A program made the position numbers and the translations under genes. The notes beneath the pieces were generated by a model, which was not told the origin of the DNA, did no database searches, and was given only the letters and a program-made list of their open reading frames with translations. Source: an uncultured Bacteroidales bacterium (GTDB lineage: Bacteria; Bacteroidota; Bacteroidia; Bacteroidales; Paludibacteraceae). Taken from it: DNA of 42,094 nt. Below, piece by piece: positions 35,060 through 42,094 of this stretch. Within the stretch, counting starts at the first letter, position 1. Every line of letters begins with the position of its first letter. The DNA is taken from positions 1-42,094 of the forward strand of contig CADAZU010000031.1 of the NCBI GenBank assembly GCA_902792535.1, written 5' to 3'.

Positions 35060-35501
35060 CGCCGTCCGTAAAATATAAGTAATGCCAGAAAGTATTATCC
35101 GATTTATCAAAGTCCTCTAAATAATAGCAGCTCATAGAATATTGTTCTCCGAGTTCTTTTAGAAAAACATTGTCTGCAAAGAAATCCCATTCAAAATTCT
35201 TCATTAAAAAGATTTCCGGCGGAGTGTCTATCGTGCAAAATAATTGCCTGTTTAATGCTTTTGGATAAGGACGTGCGCTATGAGTTGTATTGAGATAAAA
35301 AACTAACAAAACGTGTATATTACCCATTTTTGAACATTCAGTAACGGCTTGACTATAACATCTCCACGCATGATCTATCCAATTATTCTTAGGACAATCT
35401 ATTTCAATAAGTTCGTCGATATGATAACTGTCTTTTTCTAATGAGCCACGAGAAAACTCATTAACCCATTTTGCGATTCTATTGTTCAACATTCCATCCA
35501 T
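35052..35501 (-). CDS. hypothetical protein, likely orphan immunity protein
   Basis: A 149-residue acidic protein without signal peptide, rich in Trp, Tyr, Asp and Asn (IDELIEIDCPKNNWIDHAWR, EWDFFADN, TFWHYLYFTDG). No family recognised. Start at 35501 or, three codons later, at 35492; both overlap the end of the toxin-tail remnant in other frames, as immunity genes commonly do. Being cytoplasmic, it would fit a toxin with a cytoplasmic target such as a nuclease. Its stop lies inside an 11-bp array. The toxin upstream is almost entirely deleted, so it is an orphan. Confidence 0.5.
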   Translation of the reverse strand: MDGMLNNRIAKWVNEFSRGSLEKDSYHIDELIEIDCPKNNWIDHAWRCYSQAVTECSKMGNIHVLLVFYLNTTHSARPYPKALNRQLFCTIDTPPEIFLMKNFEWDFFADNVFLKELGEQYSMSCYYLEDFDKSDNTFWHYLYFTDGGK

Positions 35502-35641
35502 TTTGTTTTAGGTATTGTTTTTGTTCGTTCGTTAATTTCCCGTTTCCATGCAACTTGCTCGGAGAGATTTTCTGCATAAGATGAGGCTAAAGCCATTGAC
35601 AGAATCAAGCCCAATGATAAGTTAGCGATAATGTTTTTCAT
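35479..35641 (-). pseudogene. signal peptide joined out of frame to the last residues of a toxin
   Basis: From the ATG at 35641 the frame gives a good signal peptide, MKNIIANLSLGLILSMALAS then SYA, and ends after 51 codons in meaningless sequence (stop 35486). In the +1 frame from 35577 the DNA reads MQKISPSKLHGNGKLTNEQK, then QYLKQNGWNVEQ and a stop at 35479, which looks like the genuine C-terminus of a nuclease-type toxin tip. So a signal-peptide leader has been fused to the tail of a toxin with loss of frame and of the toxin body. The stop overlaps the start of the immunity-like gene at 35501. Confidence 0.65.
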
Positions 35642-35671
35642 ATTTGTTCGTATTTTGATTTTATAAATAAA

Positions 35672-36460
35672 CTACAAATCATCAATATAGTTAGTAAACA
35701 AAGACCATTCTTGTGCTGTCTGGAAGAGATGTTTGCTTCCTTTTGGGATATGTACAGGAATATCATTTTTCACTCCCTCAAATACCGGTAGCGAGTTAAT
35801 ATCTCCGGTGAGTACGGGTGGTTTGGGAGAATATACATATATTTCTTTTAGTCCTTTACATCCTCCAAAAGCAAAATATCCAATAGAATCTACGCTTCGC
35901 GGAAGAATAACGCATCTAAGTCGTGTACACCCTTCAAATGCGCCATCTTCTATAGTTACAACATGTTGGGGTATCTCAATACTCCTAAGACTCCTACATC
36001 CTTCAAATGCTGAGGATCCTATTCTTTGCAAACCATCAGGTAACTTTATTGATCGCAAGGATTTACACGAACGGAAAGCCCTTTCATATATATGACTAAT
36101 TTCGTTTGGGAGTTCTATATCTTGCAGTGAGATGCATGAAGAGAATGCTTCGCTTATAATGAATTTTAGTTTGCGAGGAAGGCGAACTTCTTTCAAATAT
36201 TTGCATCCCCTGAAGGCATCAGTTATATCGGTTACATAATATACTTCTTTATTAAGATAGATACTATCTGGGATATATACTTTCCCTGAATATAATTTAA
36301 GCCGTTTTTTATACCCGTCAGGTGGGACTACCAATGCGTTACCCTCATGGACTTGATATATGATGTCCTGAATCTCTATCTTTGGTGAAACTTGAGCATA
36401 CAATGTTCCAATGCAAAGCACAAAAAAGGATAATACTGCATTTTTATAATCTCTTTTCAT
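35672..36460 (-). CDS. secreted BspA-like leucine-rich-repeat protein, possible immunity protein
   Basis: A 262-residue protein with a signal peptide (about 1-22, ending LYAQ). Six LRR_5 repeats of 23 residues lie between about 80 and 215 (pattern LxSIxLPxxLxxIGxxAFxGCxxL), capped by a C-terminal module (IYVYSPKPPVLTG, VHIPKGSKHLFQTAQEWSLF) typical of BspA proteins. It is much shorter than surface adhesins of this family. Its ATG overlaps the stop of the clan-CD-like toxin gene by 4 bases (ATGA), the place of the immunity gene in the other cassettes here. An immunity role for an LRR protein is inferred only from that position. Confidence 0.65.
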   Translation of the reverse strand: MKRDYKNAVLSFFVLCIGTLYAQVSPKIEIQDIIYQVHEGNALVVPPDGYKKRLKLYSGKVYIPDSIYLNKEVYYVTDITDAFRGCKYLKEVRLPRKLKFIISEAFSSCISLQDIELPNEISHIYERAFRSCKSLRSIKLPDGLQRIGSSAFEGCRSLRSIEIPQHVVTIEDGAFEGCTRLRCVILPRSVDSIGYFAFGGCKGLKEIYVYSPKPPVLTGDINSLPVFEGVKNDIPVHIPKGSKHLFQTAQEWSLFTNYIDDL

Positions 36461-38268
36461 TTGTCGATATTTTTATATTGTTGTTCACATTGTTTTAAAA
36501 ATTGTTCTAATCCTTCGCCTTTCAATTTACTTTGTACAAACCTTGTCATGGCGCCTTCTTCTCCACTAATTGTCATTATCTGTTTACCTTTGTAAAAAAC
36601 ATTCCAATTGCCACCATCTTTAACATATTCATTTCCCTTTTCATTTATAGCGACCGGAGCTGTGGCTGATATTACTACAGAGCCGGATACTTCTTTTATC
36701 CCTGATAATTGGCGAGCAATAGAATTTTTCCCATTTCCGGCATAGCAGGAATAAAGTATGAAAACAGAAGAATGGCTATTTTGGGCTGAAAGATATGGAC
36801 TACGTTCAAATATTGCATACAATTTGTCAGGGCTATTAATAAAAGCAAACTTGTCATATATACCTGTTCCTTCGCGGTTCCCGTGTGCAAATAGTTCAAA
36901 AACATTGTACCAATCAAGAGCACCTATTGATTTTCCTCTTATAGCCATCCCCCTTTCCAAATGACGGGTTGTTGTTAACATCTCATTTTTGGTAGTTTGA
37001 GATAATGATTTGTTTTTCTTAATTTGCATTTCAGAAGCAAGCCCGCCGACAATCCACTCCCTTCCATCCGGGTCGACATATTTCACCGGATTCCACCCGC
37101 AATACGCATAAGGAGATATGTTTGGATATTTGTCTGCTAAAGGATCTACCGATAGCCATTTTCTTATATTATCAGTATGGTTGGTTCTATTATAATCCAA
37201 TGTTTCTTGGTATTTCTGCATGTATTCTTCTTGCGTATAAGCATAAAAGCCCATTTCTTCGTATGCCTTAATTTGTTGCTGTATATAATCATACTCACGT
37301 CCAAATACGGGGTCATTTCGCAACTCGGCAATCGAACGGAAACCTTTGTTCCACGCCTTCTTCTTCATCTGATATTCCAGATCTCCTATTCTTCGGGAGT
37401 GCAGGTTATCCGCGTAATGGTATTGTAGCCCCAATGTATAGCATTTTCGAACAAAATCATTGGAGTAAAAGCCCGTCTTCCGCTCATAGACACATAATAA
37501 ATCGAAGAGGCATTGTACAACCGTTTCTTTGTTGGTGAGATTCGTCATATATAGCCCGCTACGGATGGCATTTTCATTCACATGAAAACTCTCCATTATA
37601 AAGGAGGAACGGGAATATGTACCGGTCGTTGTTTCGTAGTTCCACCATTTGCCTTCAGCATCCTGATGCCGTATATAGAGATGAAGCGGGGCTAAAGCAA
37701 TGTATGCCTTTGCGCCCACTTTGTCGGCGATGAGCTTATATAGATATGGCAGCGAGTGACATGTGCCCATACCGGTTTTTAGCAGATTGGTTACCATACC
37801 GCCGGTCAGCCCCACATCTTCTATCAGCGACATCTTGTCGTACTCAAAAGGATGATAATTATTAAGCGGGCATGCCTGTGTGTAAAAAAGATATATCGCG
37901 TAATTGAGCGCAACATCAGGTGTCGGAGCAGAAACAGCGGGAGAGAGAGCCATACGTTGGACACCGAAAGCGATGCGCTCTAACTCCGCAAGATAGGCGG
38001 AATGATTCAGTTGACCGTCATACATACAATTCTCCACCGCAAAAACAGCTTCCGCAAAGTCCAAAGGGCGCTTATCCGATAGCATATCCTCTATCATCTT
38101 ATATGCTTGCTCATAGCGATAATGTCCCTCATAGCGAGAGGTATCATTCTCATCCCATGCAAAATTAGCTATCGGGTTTTCCGATTGGAACACATACTGC
38201 GGCTTGGCATACACGTTAATGGATACCAGATACAATAGGGGCAAAAAATATGTATGGTAGTATTTCAT
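36457..38268 (-). CDS. signal peptide + transglutaminase-like domain + RHS mini-core + clan-CD-like peptidase tip
   Basis: A 603-residue protein from the ATG at 38268 (a TTG two codons earlier is less likely). After a signal peptide (about 1-21) comes an N-terminal domain of some 340 residues with a transglutaminase-like Cys-His-(Asn/Glu) arrangement: GTCHSLPYLYKLIADKVGAK (Cys170), ALAPLHLYIRH (His196), WWNYETT. Residues 366-402 are a bare RHS mini-core (DNIRKWLSVDPLADKYP to KYVDPDG). The C-terminal 200 residues carry FELFAHGN (His462) and, after a hydrophobic strand, VFILYSCYAG (Cys508), the His-Gly and Cys pattern of clan CD (caspase-like) peptidases. It starts 8 bases after the lipoprotein gene. 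Neither a cage nor a T9SS domain is present, so it would enter the periplasm by Sec. Confidence 0.65.
   Translation of the reverse strand: MKYYHTYFLPLLYLVSINVYAKPQYVFQSENPIANFAWDENDTSRYEGHYRYEQAYKMIEDMLSDKRPLDFAEAVFAVENCMYDGQLNHSAYLAELERIAFGVQRMALSPAVSAPTPDVALNYAIYLFYTQACPLNNYHPFEYDKMSLIEDVGLTGGMVTNLLKTGMGTCHSLPYLYKLIADKVGAKAYIALAPLHLYIRHQDAEGKWWNYETTTGTYSRSSFIMESFHVNENAIRSGLYMTNLTNKETVVQCLFDLLCVYERKTGFYSNDFVRKCYTLGLQYHYADNLHSRRIGDLEYQMKKKAWNKGFRSIAELRNDPVFGREYDYIQQQIKAYEEMGFYAYTQEEYMQKYQETLDYNRTNHTDNIRKWLSVDPLADKYPNISPYAYCGWNPVKYVDPDGREWIVGGLASEMQIKKNKSLSQTTKNEMLTTTRHLERGMAIRGKSIGALDWYNVFELFAHGNREGTGIYDKFAFINSPDKLYAIFERSPYLSAQNSHSSVFILYSCYAGNGKNSIARQLSGIKEVSGSVVISATAPVAINEKGNEYVKDGGNWNVFYKGKQIMTISGEEGAMTRFVQSKLKGEGLEQFLKQCEQQYKNIDK
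37063..37173. repeat. RHS mini-core segment, copy 1 (111 bp)
   Basis: Codes 37 residues from DNIRKWLSVDP to VDPDG. The same 37-codon block at 39307 differs at only a few residues, although sequence on both sides is unrelated in the two genes. It is probably a recombination joint. Confidence 0.8.
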
Positions 38269-38276
38269 TAACAAGA

Positions 38277-38729
38277 TTAATAGTGATAGTTACATATAAA
38301 TAATGTATTAGTTGTGGTATCTATTACCACGACTGTCTTCTCAAAAAAATCATTATGGAGTTGTAATGTATCTTGCATGATTATTTTGAAATAACCAGCA
38401 TCGCTATTACAACATTTCTCATATTCCTGCACTAAAGAATTATTAGATAGATAAGATGCGCTTTCTAATACTACGGCTTTCAAGGATGAATGTTCGGATA
38501 AAGAATGCCATCCGGTCCAATTTACTACACTATTAGCTAACACATATTTTTCAACAACATACCATTCTCCGATTGCGTTAGATTCATACCTTTTTGATGA
38601 GATGACGCTGACCTCACTGACACACAAAATGTCTAAGAGGTGTTTCTCATACTTATTCACGCATGAAAACATGCTGATAAGAAAGATGAATAATACTATA
38701 TGTATTTTATTTGACTTTTCCTTGTCCAT
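38277..38729 (-). CDS. small lipoprotein, likely immunity protein
   Basis: About 150 residues from the ATG at 38729; an ATG-like start 12 codons earlier lies deeper in the upstream gene and before the signal sequence. The signal is KIHIVLFIFLISMFSC with the Cys as likely lipidation site. The remainder (VSEVSVISSKRYESNAIGEW, LVQEYEKCCNSD, KTVVVIDTTTNTLF) matches no family I know. It overlaps the end of the toxin-tip gene at 38707 by 23 bases and is followed closely by the next toxin gene. An envelope-anchored immunity protein fits a toxin that carries its own signal peptide. Confidence 0.55.
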   Translation of the reverse strand: MDKEKSNKIHIVLFIFLISMFSCVNKYEKHLLDILCVSEVSVISSKRYESNAIGEWYVVEKYVLANSVVNWTGWHSLSEHSSLKAVVLESASYLSNNSLVQEYEKCCNSDAGYFKIIMQDTLQLHNDFFEKTVVVIDTTTNTLFICNYHY

Positions 38730-39519
38730 AATAATATATGTTAAATGGTGTTCCCTTTCCAGCAACCATCGAACCTATTTGAGTTGCAATATTTCTAAAC
38801 CCTCGCCCCCTTTGCATATCAAAATCATAAATGTCTAATAGCCCATTTTTATTGCCTATCCTCACCGTTCCTCCATTATCTATCAAAGTTACCTGAATAG
38901 TGCCATATACCAAACCTGTTTGGATATTAAGATTTTTAGGATCTAGGAAATTAACATGTTTAGAAGATCCAATGGCAGAAAAATCAGATTTCGAAAGAGG
39001 AGATAAATCAACTTTAGCAGCGTCAACGTACAACGGATTACCATTTCCATTTCGATACCAATTATTTGCCTCAGAAAGATTTAATTGCCCATCCCAGTCT
39101 GGTCTATTTGATAGTCCATTATAGTTTTCCTGCATAGAGTTTCTATTTTCTTTATTCAGAAATTCAACCCCCACATCAAATCCTTCAGCTACATCTTTTT
39201 CCATTCCTTGTGTAAATAACTTTGAATCCATAATAATCGGATTTCCTTGCAGTCCATTTTCGTCTGTACCAAGAAGATTTCCATCCAAATCATAGACCGG
39301 CCTCATTCCATCCGGATCGACATACTTCACCGGATTCCAGTTGCAATACGCGTAGGGGGTGATATTCGGATACTTGTCGGCTAAGGGATCCACAGACAGC
39401 CATTTGCGGATGTTATCTGTAATAGGCGGAGACACCTCCGGCGCAAACGAATCAAACGGCGTCTGTGCGTATGCATAGATACCGAGCAGCCAAAGGGTTA
39501 TTAATGCTATTCGTTTCAT
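38707..39519 (-). CDS. signal peptide + RHS mini-core + unidentified toxin tip
   Basis: A 270-residue protein. A signal peptide (MKRIALITLWLLGIYAYAQ) is joined by 15 residues to the RHS mini-core (35-71: DNIRKWLSVDPLADKYP, NPVKYVDPDG). The C-terminal 200 residues form a separate domain with LNLSEANNWYRNGNGNPLYV, then LSPLSKSDF, GLVYGTIQVTLIDNGGTVRI and IYDFDMQRGRGFRNIATQIG. I believe this tip recurs in Bacteroidetes RHS proteins but cannot name its activity. The whole shell-forming RHS region is absent. It lies 20 bases behind the DUF8202-like gene and overlaps the lipoprotein gene. Confidence 0.6.
   Translation of the reverse strand: MKRIALITLWLLGIYAYAQTPFDSFAPEVSPPITDNIRKWLSVDPLADKYPNITPYAYCNWNPVKYVDPDGMRPVYDLDGNLLGTDENGLQGNPIIMDSKLFTQGMEKDVAEGFDVGVEFLNKENRNSMQENYNGLSNRPDWDGQLNLSEANNWYRNGNGNPLYVDAAKVDLSPLSKSDFSAIGSSKHVNFLDPKNLNIQTGLVYGTIQVTLIDNGGTVRIGNKNGLLDIYDFDMQRGRGFRNIATQIGSMVAGKGTPFNIYYYGQGKVK
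39307..39417. repeat. RHS mini-core segment, copy 2 (111 bp)
   Basis: The counterpart of the segment at 37063; related but longer cores are at 29560-29740 and 33045-33225. Confidence 0.8.
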
Positions 39520-39539
39520 GGTGAGGAATTTTAAAGATG

Positions 39540-40853
39540 TTATTGTATATTCGTCGGAATAGGTACCGCCCCGATAATCTGGTTGTTAACTATTATCTCA
39601 ATGTACAAGACGGAGCTCGGCAACGCGCTGATATCGATGGGACTCATGCTGGACAAAGTAGAGAGGTACTTAGCTGTATTGTCATATAGATAAAGGTAGA
39701 ATATCTGCCCGTCAGGAAAACCATTGACGGTAATCTTTTTACCGGATGGATCTAATACAATGCTTGTCTCTGAATCGCCATTTGTTGACGTAACATCCAA
39801 AGGAGAATCATGTGCTATCGGATCATGAGGAAGACCATGTATCTGGATTTGCGACACCGGCTCTGCATCATCTATTGTGAAATAGCATATACTGTCCTGC
39901 CCTATAGAATCCGGCTTAATCAGTTGCGGAAGTAGTCCGTTTTCATTTGTGACTATCAATCGTAAGGAATCCACCATACCTATTTCTGATAACGATAATT
40001 TAAGAGAGATAGGTCTCCCGTACCGGACGGACTGCCGCATACGCCATGTACATTGCAGCGAATATAAGCCATCCGGTTCGGGACTCCAATCTAGGGAACC
40101 TCCATCATCGCCGAGTAATATATACTCACCGGGCAGTAGCGTATCTGCGGAGAGTAACATTTGTGCATTTTCTTTCGTTTCTGATACATTGCTATACCAT
40201 CCATATAGTGTATCATTCCCGACTCCTATCACATGATGGTAAAAATCCTCATCTACTCTCGGATTCCACAACGTATCGCCTACCGGAGACAAATAAGGAG
40301 CGTAATCCAGCGTAATACCATATTTAAGAGCAAGGTATGTTTGAAATGAACCGGACGCAAGGAGCGGTACCTTTCTGCCAAAATAAGCAATCTCTTCTAT
40401 TTCTATCGCGGCATGGATCGTATCCGTCAAAAGACTTGAACTATCCCGCTTATACACTACTTGTTCTCCAAACCGCAAAGTATGTGTTTTGGTACTATCA
40501 ATATGCACACCGCTATGGTAAGCGTAAACACACCAATGAGAGAAATCTGAAGAATTATGAGAAGATATTGTACCAAACGGAAAAATATAAATACCATTAG
40601 TTAGAACCGCGAAAGAAACAGTATCATCTTCCGTAAAACTCCAAAGACATTCGGTGCTATCCGGCTGCAAAGAACGTATGACGGCATACATTGCGTATTC
40701 GTCTGTCCATGAGATACTATCCTCAAAGGGAATCTGTATCATTGTATCCTGTCGATGCCAGACCTCCGGATATACGAAATACGCATCATCCGGCAATGAA
40801 GCAAGCATAGCAATAGGTATGCAAAGAAGCATGTAGATGATGAGTTTGCGCAT
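39540..40853 (-). CDS. secreted DUF8202-like beta-rich protein
   Basis: A 437-residue protein with a signal peptide (about 1-18). The central region has the pattern QTYLALKYGITLDYAPYLSP, then WNPRVDEDFYHHVIGVGNDT and EYILLGDDGG, which recurs in large secreted Bacteroidetes proteins and matches what I know as DUF8202. The C-terminal 70 residues are a beta-rich module ending SVLYIEIIVNNQIIGAVPIP, resembling a short T9SS-like closing domain but without its usual final basic motif. It is second in the island transcript, 15 bases behind the small secreted protein and 20 before the first toxin chimera. Role unknown. Confidence 0.6.
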   Translation of the reverse strand: MRKLIIYMLLCIPIAMLASLPDDAYFVYPEVWHRQDTMIQIPFEDSISWTDEYAMYAVIRSLQPDSTECLWSFTEDDTVSFAVLTNGIYIFPFGTISSHNSSDFSHWCVYAYHSGVHIDSTKTHTLRFGEQVVYKRDSSSLLTDTIHAAIEIEEIAYFGRKVPLLASGSFQTYLALKYGITLDYAPYLSPVGDTLWNPRVDEDFYHHVIGVGNDTLYGWYSNVSETKENAQMLLSADTLLPGEYILLGDDGGSLDWSPEPDGLYSLQCTWRMRQSVRYGRPISLKLSLSEIGMVDSLRLIVTNENGLLPQLIKPDSIGQDSICYFTIDDAEPVSQIQIHGLPHDPIAHDSPLDVTSTNGDSETSIVLDPSGKKITVNGFPDGQIFYLYLYDNTAKYLSTLSSMSPIDISALPSSVLYIEIIVNNQIIGAVPIPTNIQ

Positions 40854-40868
40854 AGTATAGGGATGAGT

Positions 40869-41264
40869 TTATAGTACCACGAATTGACCTATAAGTGCCC
40901 CTCCGGCGGTTTCTATACGGAGTACGTACACGCCTGCGTTGACGATTTGCTCACTCAGCGTGGAGGTGAATCCCCGGTTAACTACTACGCTTCCTGTAGA
41001 AGCATTGACTACAACCGCCTGCGCAACAGGGATAGCTTCTTCCTGTTTGAGGACGGTTAATGAGTTGCCATTGATTGTTGCGCGGAAGTTGTTGGGGCGA
41101 GGAGGTGTAGGAACTGATTGTTCAGGATCATCTAATGGATTGTCACCTGGGAGAATACCCATTTCTACCACTTCCGTTAAAGGAATCTCCATTTCTTCTG
41201 CGCGTAATGCGCACGGCAGCAAGATGAGCAACATCAGCGCCGATGTAAGTAAAAATTTTCTCAT
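40869..41264 (-). CDS. small secreted protein, DUF3244-like
   Basis: A 131-residue protein with a signal peptide (about 1-22, ALRAEE). After a Pro-rich spacer (SVPTPPRPNN) comes a single beta domain: ATINGNSLTVLKQEEAIPVA, then AVVVNASTGSVVVNRG and GVYVLRIETAGGALIGQFVV. This is the layout of DUF3244 proteins and also of T9SS-type sorting domains, so it may be little more than a free C-terminal module. It is the first gene after the promoter at 41337 and heads the toxin transcript. Confidence 0.6.
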   Translation of the reverse strand: MRKFLLTSALMLLILLPCALRAEEMEIPLTEVVEMGILPGDNPLDDPEQSVPTPPRPNNFRATINGNSLTVLKQEEAIPVAQAVVVNASTGSVVVNRGFTSTLSEQIVNAGVYVLRIETAGGALIGQFVVL

Positions 41265-41336
41265 TGTAATAGAATATTAAGTTTAACATTGGGCGCATAA
41301 ATCAATGCGCCGCCAAACCAGTTTGATTTGACGGCA

Positions 41337-41368
41337 CAAAATTACTGCTTTTGGGCGAAGTGACCAAA
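41337..41368 (-). promoter_or_regulatory. promoter of the toxin-island transcript
   Basis: Minus strand -33 TTTG (41365-41368), 20 bases, -7 TAATTTTG (41337-41344). Start expected near 41330, leader about 65 bases. Seven colinear genes and fragments (41264 to 35052) follow without another clear promoter. An AATGTGGGAATTT direct repeat (about 41372 and 41430) lies just upstream and could be a regulator site. Confidence 0.85.
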
Positions 41369-41451
41369 AATAAATGTGGGAATTTGCAAATGCAGAACAC
41401 ACACAGAATCAGCAAGTTGATACAAAATCAATGTGGGAATTTTTGGTCGGA

Positions 41452-42094
41452 TTACTTCTCGACAGCCAATTTAAGCAGAAAATCATGTAGATTTTTGCCT
41501 GTCGTGCCTAATTTTTTTGCTGTATGGTCTTTTAGTTTTCCTACTCCATTTAGGGCGTACGGAAGAGTTTGCGCTATCTCATTTCTGCTCAATTCAAGTA
41601 GTACAAGAATACATAATCGGGTTTCTGTCTCATTCAAAATATGCCGGTTACGTAATTTTGAAGCCAACATATAGAATTGTCTGTCGATAATCCGACACAT
41701 GGCATCAAAATCATTCCATGCCAATGTATTTGCCCGTTTGCTATCGTTTCGCAATAGTTCGCATTTTTCTTTTATTTCATTTTCTATGCGTCGTTGCTCT
41801 GCCAAATAGCGTTCAGACAATTCGTCTTTCTTTTCCTGTATAGTGTTGGCGGTTTTCTCCAAGACTTCTATCTTTTGGGTGAGTAGTTCTTGCTTTTTAC
41901 GCTTTCTATATACGTATGCACCAATGATACATGCAATAATAGCCACCGTTGCAAAAATGGCATACAGCCACTGTAAATCCGGCTTGCGATCCAAGTCTTG
42001 CTCTAATAGCTGAACGGCTTGGGATAGTTTTCCTTGGCGAATAGATAATAATTTCTGAGTATCAGATCTTTCCGCTGCAGTCTTGAGGACTGAT
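41452..42094 (-). CDS. membrane TPR / helix-turn-helix regulator, C-terminal part (runs off the window)
   Basis: The reverse frame is open from the window edge (213 residues seen); TTG 41994 is an internal codon, not the start. It shows the end of a helical, probably TPR region (LKTAAERSDTQKLLS), a membrane segment (LYAIFATVAIIACIIGAYVY), a coiled coil of about 65 residues (QEKKDELSERYLAEQRRIEN) and a LuxR-like C-terminal helix-turn-helix (NETETRLCILVLLELSRNEI, then GKLKDHTAKKLGTTGKNL). Same architecture as the protein at 13675. It lies directly upstream of the toxin-island promoter and is a natural candidate for its regulator. Confidence 0.75.
   Translation of the reverse strand, partial: SVLKTAAERSDTQKLLSIRQGKLSQAVQLLEQDLDRKPDLQWLYAIFATVAIIACIIGAYVYRKRKKQELLTQKIEVLEKTANTIQEKKDELSERYLAEQRRIENEIKEKCELLRNDSKRANTLAWNDFDAMCRIIDRQFYMLASKLRNRHILNETETRLCILVLLELSRNEIAQTLPYALNGVGKLKDHTAKKLGTTGKNLHDFLLKLAVEK

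Noticed and set aside
28152-35060. Integron, transposon or prophage carrying the island
   Set aside because: No integrase, transposase, terminal inverted repeats or phage structural genes were seen; the 11-bp arrays do not look like attC sites.

Overview
The window looks like a chromosome segment from an uncultured gut or rumen Bacteroidales. Evidence for this: two surface proteins with type IX secretion (T9SS) type A C-terminal domains, a GldB lipoprotein, BspA-like leucine-rich repeats, Fibrobacter-major-paralogue domains, DUF4250, and promoters of the Bacteroidetes form (-33 TTG/TTTG, exactly 20 bases, -7 TAnnTTTG). No rRNA, tRNA, transposase, integrase or CRISPR was seen.

Region 1 (1-13660, all minus strand) is a housekeeping block. 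A cell-shape operon mreB-mreC-mreD-mrdA-rodA runs from a clear promoter into yraN and mnmG. After a 97-base gap holding a consensus ParB site (parS), it continues with apt, uvrC, tsaE, a lolD-like ATPase, gldB and DUF4250. It ends in a broken sufS fragment whose 3' end is a second copy of the gldB tail, followed by a truncated acyltransferase. Most neighbours overlap by 4 bases (ATGA).

Region 2 (13675-28151) is a surface-protein region. A membrane TPR/HTH regulator on the minus strand is divergent from plus-strand genes: a T9SS adhesin plus outer-membrane barrel pair, two Fibrobacter-major-paralogue proteins, a 1244-residue IgGFc-binding/PKD adhesin plus a second barrel, and a frameshifted BspA-like protein. 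Each adhesin-barrel pair overlaps by ATGA.

Region 3 (28194-41368, all minus strand) is a polymorphic-toxin island without any full-length RHS gene. The right half is one likely transcript: a small secreted protein, a DUF8202-like protein, then signal-peptide/RHS-mini-core/toxin-tip chimeras, each followed by a likely immunity gene. The left half has two parallel composite units. Each has its own promoter, an unrelated defence-type gene (abiE pair, or AlbA_2 regulator), a truncated RHS core, an immunity-like gene, RHS debris, and tandem 11-bp repeats. A second TPR/HTH regulator runs off the right edge.

Tandem repeats with an 11-bp period but different unit sequences recur between genes throughout the window. 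Together with the RHS mini-core chimeras, they are the least familiar feature here.
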